Shown here piece by piece: positions 43,560 through 55,017 of a stretch of DNA of 64,000 bases. A program made the position numbers and the translations under genes. Under the pieces are notes generated by a model, which did no database searches, was not told the origin of the DNA, and was given only the letters and a program-made list of their open reading frames with translations. The stretch's first letter is position 1, and every line of letters begins with the position of its first letter. Source of the DNA: Porites lobata (Eukaryota; Cnidaria; Anthozoa; Scleractinia; Poritidae); NCBI GenBank assembly GCA_942486035.1, contig CALNXK010000175.1, positions 67,501-131,500 on the forward strand, in the 5' to 3' direction.

Positions 43560-43766
43560 GCTTATGGGTCGCGTCTAGCCTGTCAGCACTTTGTAGTTCA
43601 TGTCACAGTTGCGCGGTCGGCGGTCAGTTAAGGGCGGAAAGAGCTCTGTAAGGGAATGTTAACAGGCGTTCTCTCCCCCTTTAGTCTCCCCTCGTTTTTT
43701 TTTTTCTTCGTGAATTTTTCTCCCGCGCTCTACTATCTGAACGCCTGGAACAGGCTAATCAGCAAC

Positions 43767-44449
43767 CTACGGCGAATACAGTTCGCAACAGAACCATAAC
43801 ATTCACAGCTCTCACATTTATAGTCATTGTAAAAGAGGTTCCCTTCAAAGGCTGAGCACTTAACCTCGTTTTGATACAGAGACCCGGGAGAAACTCGGAA
43901 ATGGTCTATTTGTGCTAAAAATAGTAGATCTGACTATACGAGGAACTGATAAAATAACATTCCCCATTTGCGCACTTCTAATAGTACAGCTTGTTTGCCC
44001 TAAAAGTTACATAACCTTTGTTTTGAATCTCTCCTTGGTATTACAACTTAAAGACAATGCTTACCGCAAATGATCTAAAAGACGCCCGGGGCGTTTAATT
44101 AGTTTTAGGGGTCCAAGCCAGGGCGTTTAATAGAGAGAGGTGTTTATTCCAATAACCGTAAAAAGCTCAGCACAACTCAGTAATATGCTTCCGGCGAAAA
44201 TATCAAGACAGTTAAAAAATAGGGGAATATCCACTACATCGATACGTCTGGGCCGTGTAGAGATCCCCATTACTTTTCCAAATCCCAACATCGATTTCAG
44301 AATCCTCACTTAGGGTTATTGTGTTGTCATCGTTATTACAATTATCCTACCAGAAGCCATAATCGGGGTGGGAGACTGTAACTGGACACCTTTTCCATTA
44401 ATGTGGTTGGTTCCATCTAAATAGTTCATAGTCTAATATATTGTCAATT
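43767..44449. other. Spacer
   Basis: A fragment near 44080-44145 repeats GGGCGTTTAAT words related to the GGGCGCTTATT MITE family at 53425. No gene. Confidence 0.4.
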
Positions 44450-45345
44450 CAAATTTTTATTTCACTGACACAAAATATGCACGATTATAGGAATATAACA
44501 ACCGTTCGTTCTAAACAATATGAATACAATCATGATTACATGTAGAAGAGAAAATGAATTATATGTTCAAATAATTACAAATTCAACATTATTAAAGCTT
44601 TAGAGTTGGAAAAGGAATTTGAAAAAAAGAGGAAATGTGAAAGAACTTTACTTTATACTTGTTGATTGTGTGGAGTTTGGGACACCTAAATAATTAATAA
44701 AACTAATCGAGTAGATGCCCCAACGAAAATAAATATGAGAAAAAGGAATTCAGTGCAGTGATATTGATTATGATAAAAAGTATTACTTCAATCATTTACT
44801 AACTTATGTTTAATTGACATTGTCATAAACTATTTTAAGAATTAATGGCACTACTATACCCGTCAATCATTTCAACTTATTATTTTGAGGAAATCTCGAA
44901 AAATGAGTAATTTGTTTAGCGTGAGCTGGTAGTGCATTCCAAACTTTCGCACAGTTATAACGAAGGGAGCGAATACCATTTTTTCTAGTTTGAGCTGGGC
45001 TTAAAAACAGATCAAGGTTAATCTATCAAAATGTAGAGAAACAAGGGACAGAATAGCCTGCGTAGCAGGCGCTTGGAAGTAGTGAGCGAAAGAGAGAACG
45101 GGCGCGCGAGGGAGACACGCGAGGTCTCGTTCTCACGCGCCTGTTTTTTCTTGTGCCCACTACTTCCAAGCGCCTGCTACGCAGGCTATGGACAGAAGAT
45201 AATGGCTTGAAATAATCAGCAAAACAAGAAGGACGTATCTTGTGAAACCGTTCATAAATAAAAGAAAAAATTTCAAGATGGATTATATCACAAAATTTTA
45301 CAATTGAGGGATTTAAACAAAGGTTTTGAATCATGAGATGCGGCT
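44450..45345 (-). pseudogene. LINE C-terminal fragment interrupted by a foldback element
   Basis: The minus strand reads IFSFIYERFHKIRPSCFADY and FKPLSSVHS (45334-45190), breaks at the hairpin 45054-45188, and resumes SPAQTRKNGIRSLRYNCAKV then WNALPAHAKQITHFSRF to a stop near 44870. This is the C-terminal end of a LINE reverse transcriptase. The region to about 44450 is probably its 3'-UTR. Confidence 0.65.
45054..45188. mobile_element. TAGCCTG foldback element
   Basis: Arms TAGCCTGCGTAGCAGGCGCT and its complement extend about 35 bp (through TTGGAAGTAGT), with a GC-rich loop. Flanks GGGACAGAA (45045-45053) and TGGACAGAA (45189-45197) match at 8 of 9. It splits a LINE remnant. Confidence 0.85.
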
Positions 45346-45699
45346 TTTAATATATGATAGTTACGTTTAGTGCAATTTAGTCATGTTTATGAGTTTTATC
45401 TCTATTTTTGTCTATTTTGTTTTATGTTAAGGTTTGAAATTTGTTAGTTAGAGCTCAATATGTTAAGCAACCCGCCTCGATAAGCTTGTCTTAGGCTATT
45501 TGCGCGCTCCTACTTCCAGTAAGTTATTGTTAGTAAAAGAATGGGAATAAATCATTGTTAATATATTGTTATAATTTCTGTCATCATGGTGATTTTAATT
45601 TTGGTTTTCTTTTTCTTCTTATGGAAAACAGCGAAAGTGCGAGATCTACGTGGAGAAAATGTGCAATCGCCTTCACCGGCTGGTGAACGTCAGGGACAA

Positions 45700-46245
45700 A
45701 ATTCACCAAGGCAACTGAGGGAGATACAGCTACGTGAAGAAAATTTGCAGAAGCGGTTACAGGAGATGCAGCAACGCGATCGAAATTTGGAGAGGCAGTT
45801 ATTGGAGACGAAGAAGCGTGAAGAAAATTTGCAGAGGCAGTTATCGGCGGTAACGCGATGTGAAGAAGATTTGAAGGGACAGTTACAGGAGATGCATCAA
45901 ACCGACGTAAACTCACAAAGGCAGTTGCGAGAGATACGGCAACGCGAAGAAAACTCGCAAAGGCAGCTGAGGGAGATACGGCAACGCGAAGAAAACTCGC
46001 AGAGGCAGTTGAGGGAGATGGTGCAGCGCGAAGAAAATTCACAAAGGCAGCTCTGGGAGATGCAGCAACGAGAAGAAAATTTACAAAACAGTTAAGGGAG
46101 ATGCAGCAACGAGAAGAAACCTCGTAAAGGCAGTTGAGGGAGATGCAGCAACGAGAAGTAACCTCACAAAGGCAGTTGAGGGAGATGCAGCAACGCGGTA
46201 CAAACTCACTAAGGTCTTCGAGGGAAATTCAGCAACGACTGGAGA
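45700..46245 (+). repeat. 42-bp coding repeats in the disabled kinase
   Basis: Units of 42 bp with core GAGAGATACGGCAACGCGAA. Neighbouring units at 45915-46020 are almost identical, indicating recent expansion or conversion. The frameshift lies in this array. Confidence 0.8.
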
Positions 46246-46928
46246 ACTTTCAACAACAGGTGTCCATCTTAGAAAGACAGGTGAGAGAAAAAGACCAGGA
46301 AGTTAATGAACTACAGTTAAGTCTTTCGTCAGCCCAGCAAACAATAAATGACCTACAACGACAGGAAGAATGCGACTGGGTCATTTCCCGCGATGAAATT
46401 CAAATGACCTACAAATGCCTTGGCAAAGGAGGCTGGGGAAGTGTTTATGAAGGTGTGTATTGTGGCTGTACTGTAGCAGTGAAAAAAATGCATGATCTGA
46501 TTCGCTCCCCTCTCAACATACGTCTTTTCGAAAGAGAAATGAATATTGCGTCCAAGTGCCGCCATCCTCACTCGCTTCAGTTTATCGGCGCCACTAACGA
46601 TAAGGGAAACGCTCTGTTTATTACGGAGTTGATGGAAGAAAGTCTAAGGTCTCTGTTGGAACAGCGTAAGCTCTCTGAAACAGAAATACGTACCATTTCT
46701 TTGGATGTAGCCCGCGCACTGAACTATCTTCACCAGAAGAAACCAGAACCCATCATTCACCGGGATGTCAGCAGTGCGAATGTGTTGCTATGGCGACAGG
46801 ATGACCAATGAAGAGACAAAGTGTCAGATTATGGCACTGCTAATTTCATGCAGCAGACCATGACGGTGGTTCCCGGAGCTATGATTTACAGCGCCCCTGA
46901 AGTAGTTACATCGAACCAGACAGTGAAG

Positions 46929-48688
46929 GTTAGTTTCACTGCATTTAGAACTTTTAAATTCAATAGCGTTTAACCAACATCTTTTAGACCTAGAAGAAAG
47001 GCGCTACTGCGTTGATCGTGAGTGCTTAGGACTTTAAGGCCTGGTTGGTCGTTTACTCACACGAAAGAAACCCTACTCCACTATATCCTTCTTAAGCTAG
47101 GTGTACAATAAGAAGTAGCAAAATAATCTTGATTATTATGGTCATTTTCCACGAGTTTATGCCACGAAAACAAACTTAAGCTGCAGTCGTGTGCTGTGAT
47201 TTAAATTTTGACAGCTAAAACTGATAGAGTCGAACCTTTTTACAACGACCTCTTTTGAGAGGAAGTGATAACGTCACCGCTCAGAAAGGTGCCCGTTATA
47301 AGGGGGTTGGGGGGGCGGGGTTGGGGTGTGTAAAGTGACCTCTTGTGTATTTATTTTTGTTTCTTGGCAGTGGGAGGAGAAGTTTACCGCACCTTTGTAA
47401 AAGACCATCCTTATCTATACGCACCACGATCAGAAAGCAATACAGAACCAAAAAATTTCCATAAGAACGATGTTAGCAAAACAAACTGAGTAGGGTACAG
47501 AGAGTTCATTCAGCTGGGGCGCAGTTTACAAGCTTTTGTTAAGAGGGTAATCAATAGTAATTTATCCTCACTGCATGTCTGTTGTCGCATCACGGCAAAC
47601 TAAGTTCATTGTTATGAAACTAAGTTATGGGAAGAATCCACGACGGTCTTGGCAAAGATATGCAGCTAGGTTTGATGATGTGGTAACCGGCACCAGGGAA
47701 GTTGGTAGGTGCGAAAAGCGCCTCCTGCAGGCACAACTTCACATCAGGCTTTCCAAATTTATGGCAGAAGACTGCAAAGGATTATAATCGTCCCCGATTG
47801 CCGAGAACTCTGAGACTGGTAGAACGCAGGCATGTCCCCGAAACGCTCTTATTACATGTGCGGTGAGAATAGTTGCCTTAGTCTGCACTACACATTGTAG
47901 GAGGTGCGAACAGGAAGTACAAAATGTATATTTACAGTGCGACTACTGTAACCACGGCCTCTTAGACAAAGTTGACCAATCTTATTACGGGAAAACAACA
48001 CTACATTCCAAGAAAGTTGGTTGTGAGCTAATCAGCAGCTCGTAAAAAAAAAAAGACAAGTTACTCGAAGCACAAAATTAAATATTAATAGCAAACGTTT
48101 TTCAAGAAAGTAAAATGTGTGACCATACAATGTTTTTCCATTCGAAACTTTGCATACGATACCCAGGAGACATATATCTTTGACACAAACAGTTATTTTG
48201 TCATCTACCAGCAATTTCTTCGCGGCTATTTCCGTGCTTTGCAACAGCATGCGACCGTAAGTCAAAAATATATTTATCGTTTACGTTTTTTGCCTCCGTT
48301 ACTCACTCTAAAACAAGTGCTTTCTTCAGTGGGTTCAAAAGGTCACCTCGGTAGGTTGTAATTGGTTGATTTCGATTCGTGTTGTTTCTTTCGTTTCGTG
48401 GTAATTTTGATTGACAACTAGCTTTCTCGGAATGTATTGTTATTTTTCTATAATCTGATTGGTCTACTTTGTCTAGGTGGTCCCGGTTATAGTAGTCGCA
48501 CTGCAACAATTATTGAATAAGGCTTGAGTGTGATGTAAAGAACTATGCAGATCGAGGAGAATGTAACCGAGGTGGATAACAGCCTCCGAGGTAATTCTTA
48601 TCATTATACCAGTAATTGCTATTGTGAAAAGAATAATGATGGCTGCTTTAAGGCAAATAACAACGAATAATGTGTGTATCGTTCATAG
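46929..48688 (+). other. Intron of disabled kinase, with repeat debris
   Basis: Contains a solo MITE end at 47228-47310 (GAGTCGAACCTTTTTACAAC and GTGCCCGTTATAAGGG). The open stretches at 47575 and 47863 have no support as genes. Confidence 0.5.
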
Positions 48689-49394
48689 GTTGATGTTTAT
48701 AGCTTTGGTGTTCTTCTTTGTGAAATATGCGTCCGAGAACTTCCAGATCCTAGAAGGCGTGAACAGCAAGTTCTTCTGATGACGAACCGCTCCTTAAGAG
48801 GCCTGGTACGGCGATGCCTGCAGACAGACCTTGGGGCGAGACCAACCATGCAGGTGGTAATCGATGAATTATCCAGAGCTGTGCAACGTCTATAAAATAT
48901 TTTGTGAAAACTTTCGTAGTTAATAGAGTTGAATTTTTAAGAATGTTTAGTGCGTCAAGTCGTGGCCAATCGTTTATCGTGACAAAGGTAATTTACAAAA
49001 GTGTTTCTAAAATAAAATTACCCACGTTAAAAGCAAACAACTTATATATATTTGAAATAGCGAGGTCTTCTCTGTAAAATTTTAGTAATGATATACCCAA
49101 AAGTCATACATGGTATTATTTACCATCGTGGTTAATAGCAATTTGTTTTTTGAGTAGCGTTGTTTAAAAAAAGTTACTTAGGTCCTGGAGAAATCCCCTG
49201 AGACGTTAGTGTATATCCTAAGCTTGCTTCCAATATGATAGTTTAATTGAAACAATAAAAAACAAATGGCTCTATTTTTACATACATTTATTCAGATATT
49301 ACTTTCTTTTGAAGAAGGCCATACACACGAAGTAGACAATATTTGTTAAAATTTTTTTATTATATTAGAATTAAAGATACGAGGACATATAAGC

Positions 49395-50045
49395 TGCCGT
49401 ATCATCACGTGTCTTGTCTTTATTGTATTCACCTTAACCTGTGCTGAAGGCAAGCTCCCTAGACTTTGTACATCCTTGGCGAGTCTGAAAAACAAGAAAT
49501 GTTGTCCAATCCCAAAAGGTTTTAGAGCCCCATTTGGTAATGACGGAAACAGAGGTACACGCCAGGAATTGGTCATTCCTGATTGGTCCCTCAAGTACAG
49601 TCATTACCAACCTTTCCAGGAAGACGACGAGCGCCATAACTGGCCTCATGCTCTTTACCATAAAACGTGCAAATGCAATTCAAACTTTGCTGGACATGAC
49701 TGCAGTAAGTGCGAGTTTGGCTACTATGGCAAAGACTAGGCACACAAAAAAAACCCTGACTCGCAAAAATTTCCTCAAGTTGTCAGCCCAGGAGAAGGAT
49801 CAATACATGAGGTACATCAACATGTCCAGGTACTACTTAAGCAATTATGTGGTGACTTTGACACCATATGAAGAGATCAACAAAACCGTGACCCAACAGC
49901 ACTCTTTCACAACATCAGCAACTATGACTTGTTCGTGTGGATCCACTCCTACGCTGCACGAGGCACCATTTTCCCACATAACATGACACGGGGAGATATT
50001 GACTTTGCGAATGACGTGCAGGGGTTTCCTACGTGGCATCGACTG
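49395..50045 (+). pseudogene. Tyrosinase-family relic (N-terminus to the CuA site)
   Basis: A hydrophobic leader (LVFIVFTLTC) precedes NKKCCPIPKG, then PHALYHKTCKCNSNFAGHDC and CEFGYYGKD, the Cys-rich start of metazoan tyrosinases. A stop (TAG) and a frameshift at an A run near 49746 follow; the next frame has RKNFLKLSAQEKDQYMRYIN and SNYVVTLTPYEEIN; another shift near 49900 gives NYDLFVWIHSYAARG and QGFPTWHRL with CuA-type histidines. The enzyme would oxidise phenols to quinones using two coppers. CuB is missing: after HRLYN the sequence becomes a SINE tail. No initiator ATG is seen. Unit 1 has no counterpart. Confidence 0.85.
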
Positions 50046-50049
50046 TATA

Positions 50050-50071
50050 ATACAGTAGAATAGGTCCTTAA

Positions 50072-50102
<31 letters not shown>

Positions 50103-50245
50103 AGTTTTAGAGGTAGCAATTCCACTAATCGAATCGAAATTTGGAAATGTTGGTTTTTGAAGAGAGGAGAAAACCAGAGTACCTGGATAAAAACCTCTCA
50201 GAGCAAACGAGAGAATCAACAATAAACTCAACCCACATATGTTAA
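50050..50245 (-). mobile_element. Truncated SINE, same family as 55018-55317
   Basis: The minus-strand 3' part of the family (CATATGTGGGTTGAGTTT, CTCTGAGAGGTTTTTATCC, AACATTTCCAAATTTCG) with an (AAAT)n-type tail at 50063-50101. The tRNA head is missing. It abuts the tyrosinase relic. Confidence 0.75.
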
Positions 50246-50910
50246 AAGTGCTAGCCAGTCCAACAAGTCTGGAAAGGCTATTAGAATCTCAAAGGTTTGG
50301 CTACATTTTTGCTATTTTAGCCTAAGGTGGCTGATCACAGTTTTGTTAGCTGTCAGAGGTAACTCGCGTAATGGCGCGTGTTTTAAATTGGACAAACAAA
50401 CATGGCTGCGAAAAAGCAATGGTACGCAGAAAACGATTTCTAAAAATCTACTCATTAAAATTTTCTGATATTTTACTTTAATCCTACTTTAAATAACGAG
50501 AACTTTAAAATGGAAGTTGAACAAAGGAATTTTGTCACTCATTTAATAATTACAGCGTAATTATATTATTGATTATCAAAAAATTCTTCTGTTAAAATTT
50601 GGTCAAATAAGTTTCAAATGGTGATGATTAATTGTAGTAAGCTGTGTGCAAGGTTATAGGAAAATCTAAAGAACGAATTTTATGTAAACTGAGCAAAAGT
50701 GAAATTTTACAATTGTATTTAATCACTCGTGTTGCCATGGAAACTACGAAAAAATCAAATTTTACCTGTCAATCAAAATCTTTCAGCAGTATATTTTTCA
50801 CTTGCCAAGTTTCAGCTTCTGAGCTGCAACCTTTCTCTTGCCATTATTTGGCAAAATACATATACTCATGATCACAAACTGCCAAAACTGTGTTCAGCCA
50901 CCTTAACTAC

Positions 50911-51060
50911 AACCTGAGTAGCAGGCGCTTGGAAGTAAGGGGCTCAAAAAAGAACGGGGCGCGGGAGGGAAACACGCCATTTTCTCTCTCCTCAACTGTC
51001 TCTTTCGCGCGCCTCTTTCTCTCCTGCGCCGTTACTTCCAAGCGCCTGCTACGCAGGCTA
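50911..51060. mobile_element. TAGCCTG foldback element, partly decayed
   Basis: AACCTGAGTAGCAGGCGCTT pairs with AAGCGCCTGCTACGCAGGCT. Same family as 45054-45188; the left tip has mutated. Confidence 0.75.
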
Positions 51061-51507
51061 CCATATTTATAACTATATATAATTAACCTTTGGTCGCAAT
51101 TAATCGGCCATTGGCAGCCTTGTATTCATCATCAATAGGAGACAAGCTCAATCCCAACTGTAAACGCTTACTGTCTAAAACAGTAGTGGTAGTGGTAGTG
51201 AATTATTTTGGTAAAAGTACGTTCCTTAAATGAAAATATATATTAAATACAGCTTTTAATTTCCTTGCGCTGACACGGAAAGTTGTCCGGTATATTGTGA
51301 AGACTGTGAACACCCCCGCTATCCGATATGTAACTCAGTCTCCACTCTAGGTATCCGCGCGGCGCAGTTTCGCTCCGTTACAGAAATCGCGCCGAAAAGA
51401 AATCACTGTTCTCATGTGTGAACAGAAGCCCTATCCGTTATGGTTTTCGCGCCGGCGCAAAAGCTATCCGGTATTAATAGTAATGTGGACATTAAAGCCA
51501 AACTTAC

Positions 51508-51813
51508 GCCGTCTGCCGGACAAGTAGAATCCGATGCAGTAACTGTCCTGCGAGCAAATGCGCCTGACTTTGTGTCCTTTGGCCACTCGATACCAATATA
51601 TAGCCATTTCAAAACCAACTTCACGGCACTTAAGAGACTGTTCCATGCTGATGCGCATGCTAACCATGTGGAGTTGTTTCCTGCCGCATCTCGCTGGATG
51701 ATTAATTGTTTGGCTGCGGTTGGATGTTTCCATGACTTGTTGATCATAATCGAAGAGTCAGCTTGTGGTTGGTTTGCATCAACTATGTCCATTTGTTCCT
51801 CGTCCATTTCCGT
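51508..51813 (-). CDS. Candidate exon, unit 2 copy
   Basis: Acceptor CTCTTTTCTACAG and donor GACGGC/GTAAGTTTGG are canonical. From ATG 51807 the frame is open for 100 codons (MDEEQMDIVDANQPQADSSI, KSWKHPTAAKQ, then NNSTWLACASAWNSLL) and leaves in phase 0. An acidic start and a helical end are visible but no family. The unit 1 copy has a stop in this frame, and a second frame (METSNRSQT, CREVGFEMAIYW) is also open, so the coding frame is uncertain. Might instead be a 5'-UTR exon. Confidence 0.4.
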
Positions 51814-51879
51814 CTGTAGAAAAGAGAGAAAAACCGTCGTTGACTTATATTTGCCTGAAAAACAGGTTACCTTTTGCAT

Positions 51880-53420
51880 TTCCCCTCGAAATATGACGTC
51901 CGTCTCGAAACGAACGCTAATATTCTATCAAAACGGAAGGTCGCTTGCAACTTTTTTAAAAGGCGTCCTTTACGTTGTGAAACACTAGAAACGTTTGCTT
52001 TTGTTTTTATATTGCATTTATTTAGTAGGTTGTTTTCACGTTACGTCATCGCCGCCATACTGGTGGACGGTAAACAAAAGATCGCTCATTAGCTCCCTTC
52101 ATTTGTCCACCAGCTTTTGTTCATTTCACCATTGTTATTTGTGTCTCCGGAGATTGCATGAAAACCACCTATTTGTTATAAATTTACTTCATTTTTAAAC
52201 GTTTTTCCAGGCAAATAGGCTGTTGTAAAACTGCTGATTTTGTTAACGGAGACAAGCAAGCAAGCAAACATGTTTTGTCACGGAGACAAGCATATAAATC
52301 GACGACAGGTGGATTTTGATTAAAGCGCTCTTGCTTCCAAAGCCTTCAACAACAGTAAAGCGTCGATGGAACGGTTCTTCAGCGACGCTGATTCCTGCAT
52401 TTGAAGGCAATAAAAAGCGCATAAATATTTTAAATTTATTTCAACCACTCAAATGCGGCTGATCGGTATAAACCGTGTGAAAGTGTGTGCTAATACTTAA
52501 ATTGAGCCTTAAAATCCCACGGCTACAACTAGATTACAACAAAGCTATTTAAAAGCTTTGAAAAGTGTTTTAAACTTTGTGGAAACAAGTATCGGAACTT
52601 GACGTCGTAAGTAACTTCGATTGCGCGCGCCAGAATCGCTTCCGATTCTTAGAAACAAGTAACCAAGGAAACAAAATCATCCAAACAAATAACAATTCAG
52701 TTTCAACTGGTTGAGGCCAAGAAGAGAAAATTTCACGACAACCAGATAAATTCAATCCTAAACAAATTTAAGGAGCACTAACACTTTCGAATGAAAAGTT
52801 GGCGCAGTAGTTTGATAACTTGAAGGCAAAAGCAAAGTTAGTCTGGGAAAATAAGGATTTTTGTGCGTGCCCTGTACTTTTGCTACAAGCTTAAGCTACC
52901 GAGGAAAATAACGCGAAGAGACCAGATGCGAAAATAACACAAGTTTTACCATCCTCGCTGAAATTTCCCGAAGCAGTCGAAGTTCCTAACATTGTTATAG
53001 GAGGTAGATTAAAAACATTCATTTTGTCAACATGACTTTTATTTTTCCAAAGCGCAACGCGACTAAACTTGTTTAGCGACGTGGAACGATAAAAAACAGG
53101 ACGTCATAAAGACAAAATAGAATGATTTCCTGCGCACGTTAAGTTTATGGAAATGTTGTGAAGTATTTTGAAAGTTATTTTTAAGACAGATCTATCTTAA
53201 CTTTTGAGTTTAGTTTTTGTTTCATTAAGTCTTGTTTTTGTTCACGTGCTGTTTTCCTGTTTTGATCTTTTGTTTTTACTTGCGAATTGTACTTGAAGTT
53301 ATGCTTAGCTCGCGAATTTACTTTTTGCCATATTAGGAATGTTACTGGTGGTCGTGTTTGTGGTGTTAGAGCTGTCCTTCGTCCTTTGATAGTTATCAGC
53401 TGCGGCTGGGCGTAGGCTAA
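51880..53420. other. Duplicated non-coding DNA of unit 2
   Basis: Matches 26990-27580 and 29890-30400, giving the empty site of element A at about 52619-52630. No supported gene. Confidence 0.5.
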
Positions 53421-53424
53421 TCTA

Positions 53425-53834
53425 CCGTATTTATTCGATTAACCGCCCTGGGCGCTTATTAAATTTTTGGACCTTGAGAGTGGGCGCTTACTCGAGGTGG
53501 GCGCTTATTCGAGGCTGGGCGCTTATTAAATTTTCACCATTTTCAGCAAATGAAGTAGGTTTATTTTGCAACAAAACAATAAATGCTAGTAACAAAACGC
53601 GATGAAGTAACAAATCAAGGTTTCTGTAAAATACTCTGAAGAAAACTCCGTCCTCGGGGAAGTCTCTTATTGGAACTTGTTCACTTAAGTGGGTGGGTTG
53701 GGGGTGAGCGCTTATTTGAGTCTAATTGAGAGGAGGGGGGGTGGGCGCTTTTTTGAGGCTGGGCGCTTATTAACTTTTTCTGCCTTTAGGATGGGCGCTT
53801 ATTCGAGGTTCGGCGCTTATTCGAATAAATACGG
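53425..53834. mobile_element. MITE with CCGTATTTATTCGA ends
   Basis: CCGTATTTATTCGATTAACC at the left and TCGAATAAATACGG at the right, flanked by TA (53423-53424, 53835-53836). Subterminal GGGCGCTTATT words repeat many times in both halves. Tc1/mariner-like target; no gene. Confidence 0.8.
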
Positions 53835-53839
53835 TATTC

Positions 53840-54227
53840 CCCGTGACAATAGCAAACCCGTTGCAGTGTTAGCGATAAGAAATACAATAGAAACTCTTCC
53901 GGTCAGCTAACCCAAACAAGCCCAGCTTTGGCTATTAAAAACCGCTACTATACTTGAACTGGGATATAGATGTAGGAAAAGTAGGGAGAAGTAGAGTAAG
54001 CAGTAGTTGTAAGAAGATTAAGAAGAATAGAGGCCAAGATGTAAATCAGATTCCTGGTACCTCATCGTGTAGCGAGCGAGTTGCTCGATCACACCCCCAC
54101 AGAACACTTCTTTATCCTCCCATATATTGCATTACATTGACATCCATTGCAACTGTTCATTTTGTTAATAATTCAAAGTAGACAGACTGCAAATTATAGT
54201 AGTTGCTAAAAAATATATCTACGTGTC

Positions 54228-54258
<31 letters not shown>

Positions 54259-54379
54259 CGTGTAATTCCACAATTGGTTTCGGCTAACAATAACAATGAC
54301 ACGTGAAACGTTACTGTAAAGGCTACATAAACGATTTTTGCAAATTCATCAAGAATATGGAATTTATATCGTTTACATG
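53840..54379. other. Spacer with duplicated parts
   Basis: Parts match 30410-30590 (CATTACATTG-CATC-ATTGCAACTGTTC). No gene. Confidence 0.45.
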
Positions 54380-54940
54380 CAGATCCCCGACGCGGGGCAC
54401 TGCCTGACCTTATTTGGCCCTATAAGTGGATTTGTACCGCTGAACAGGGTATGGTTTTCTTTCACAATCTTGAATGTTCAACAAGGTATATGTTGCAGTT
54501 AATTTTTAATTTCAGTTAAGTTTTGTTTTTCCTTTGTTTTAAATTCATTAGCATACATTACCATACCCCAAAACAATGGAAAAATAAAAATTAACTGAAA
54601 TAAAAAATTAACTACAACATATACATAAATTATCGTTCTTGAAAGGAGTGTCTTTTTGGAGCGGAAGCCTTTCGAAAGAATTAATGCGACTGTTCGCGAT
54701 GATTTCAGTCTATGTGCTACGAACCAGTTTTATGCCATAAATAATGTTATAATGAATTTTGAAAAATATTTCTATTCTGTATGCAAGAAAGAGAACGAAT
54801 TAGGGTCGTAAAATAGGGCCTCTTTTCTTAAACAGGGTTGCAAAATGAACGATTTTTGTCTTCAACCGGGGTCAAGGTTTGAAGGCGCGCCTCGGCGGCA
54901 CACCTCTACCAAAATGTCCCTTGAGTACCTTATGGAACAG
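54380..54940 (+). repeat. Dispersed repeat E, unit 2 copy
   Basis: Collinear with 30590-31440 but without element F. Carries its own small insertion at 54486-54623. Confidence 0.65.
54486..54623. mobile_element. A+T-rich inverted-repeat element in repeat E
   Basis: TATATGTTGCAGTTAATTTT at the left pairs with AAATTAACTACAACATATA at the right; arms of about 50 bp. Absent from the paralogous copy at 31 kb. Confidence 0.65.
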
Positions 54941-55017
54941 AGTGTCTCAATGGGGTGGTAGCTTTGACGATTGACGGTTAATTTTAACTAATTTTTAAGA
55001 GTGACGGTCAAATTTTA

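Larger units (their letters stand above)
42721..43757. mobile_element. Element C: long TAGCCTG-family element
   Basis: The left arm AGGCGTTCAGATAGTAGAGC is matched by the right arm GCTCTACTATCTGAACGCCT, which continues GGAACAGGCTA. Exact 9-bp repeats ATCAGCAAC flank it (42712-42720, 43758-43766). The left tip TAGCCTGTTCC appears to have been lost. A second inverted pair (GAGAACGCCTGTAAAC / TTAACAGGCGTTCTC) lies inside. The core has short open frames that may be remains of coding sequence. Confidence 0.8.
45586..48895 (+). pseudogene. Coiled-coil kinase, unit 2 copy, disabled
   Basis: Starts at ATG 45586 with a hydrophobic anchor (MVILILVFFFFLWK), suggesting the ancestral kinase was membrane-tethered. 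About twelve 14-residue coiled-coil repeats follow, then the kinase domain (GKGGWGSVYEG, VAVKKMH, HRDVSSANVLLW, SDYG, SAPE). Exon 1 ends at 46928 and exon 2 is 48689-48895 with the same phase-0 splice as unit 1; the intron is 1760 bp here against 244. Three lesions: a 1-bp deletion near 46087, a TAA at 46125-46127 within the repeats, and TGG to TGA at 46809-46811 just before SDYG. Gly-loop Tyr and APE are better preserved than in the open copy. Confidence 0.85.
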
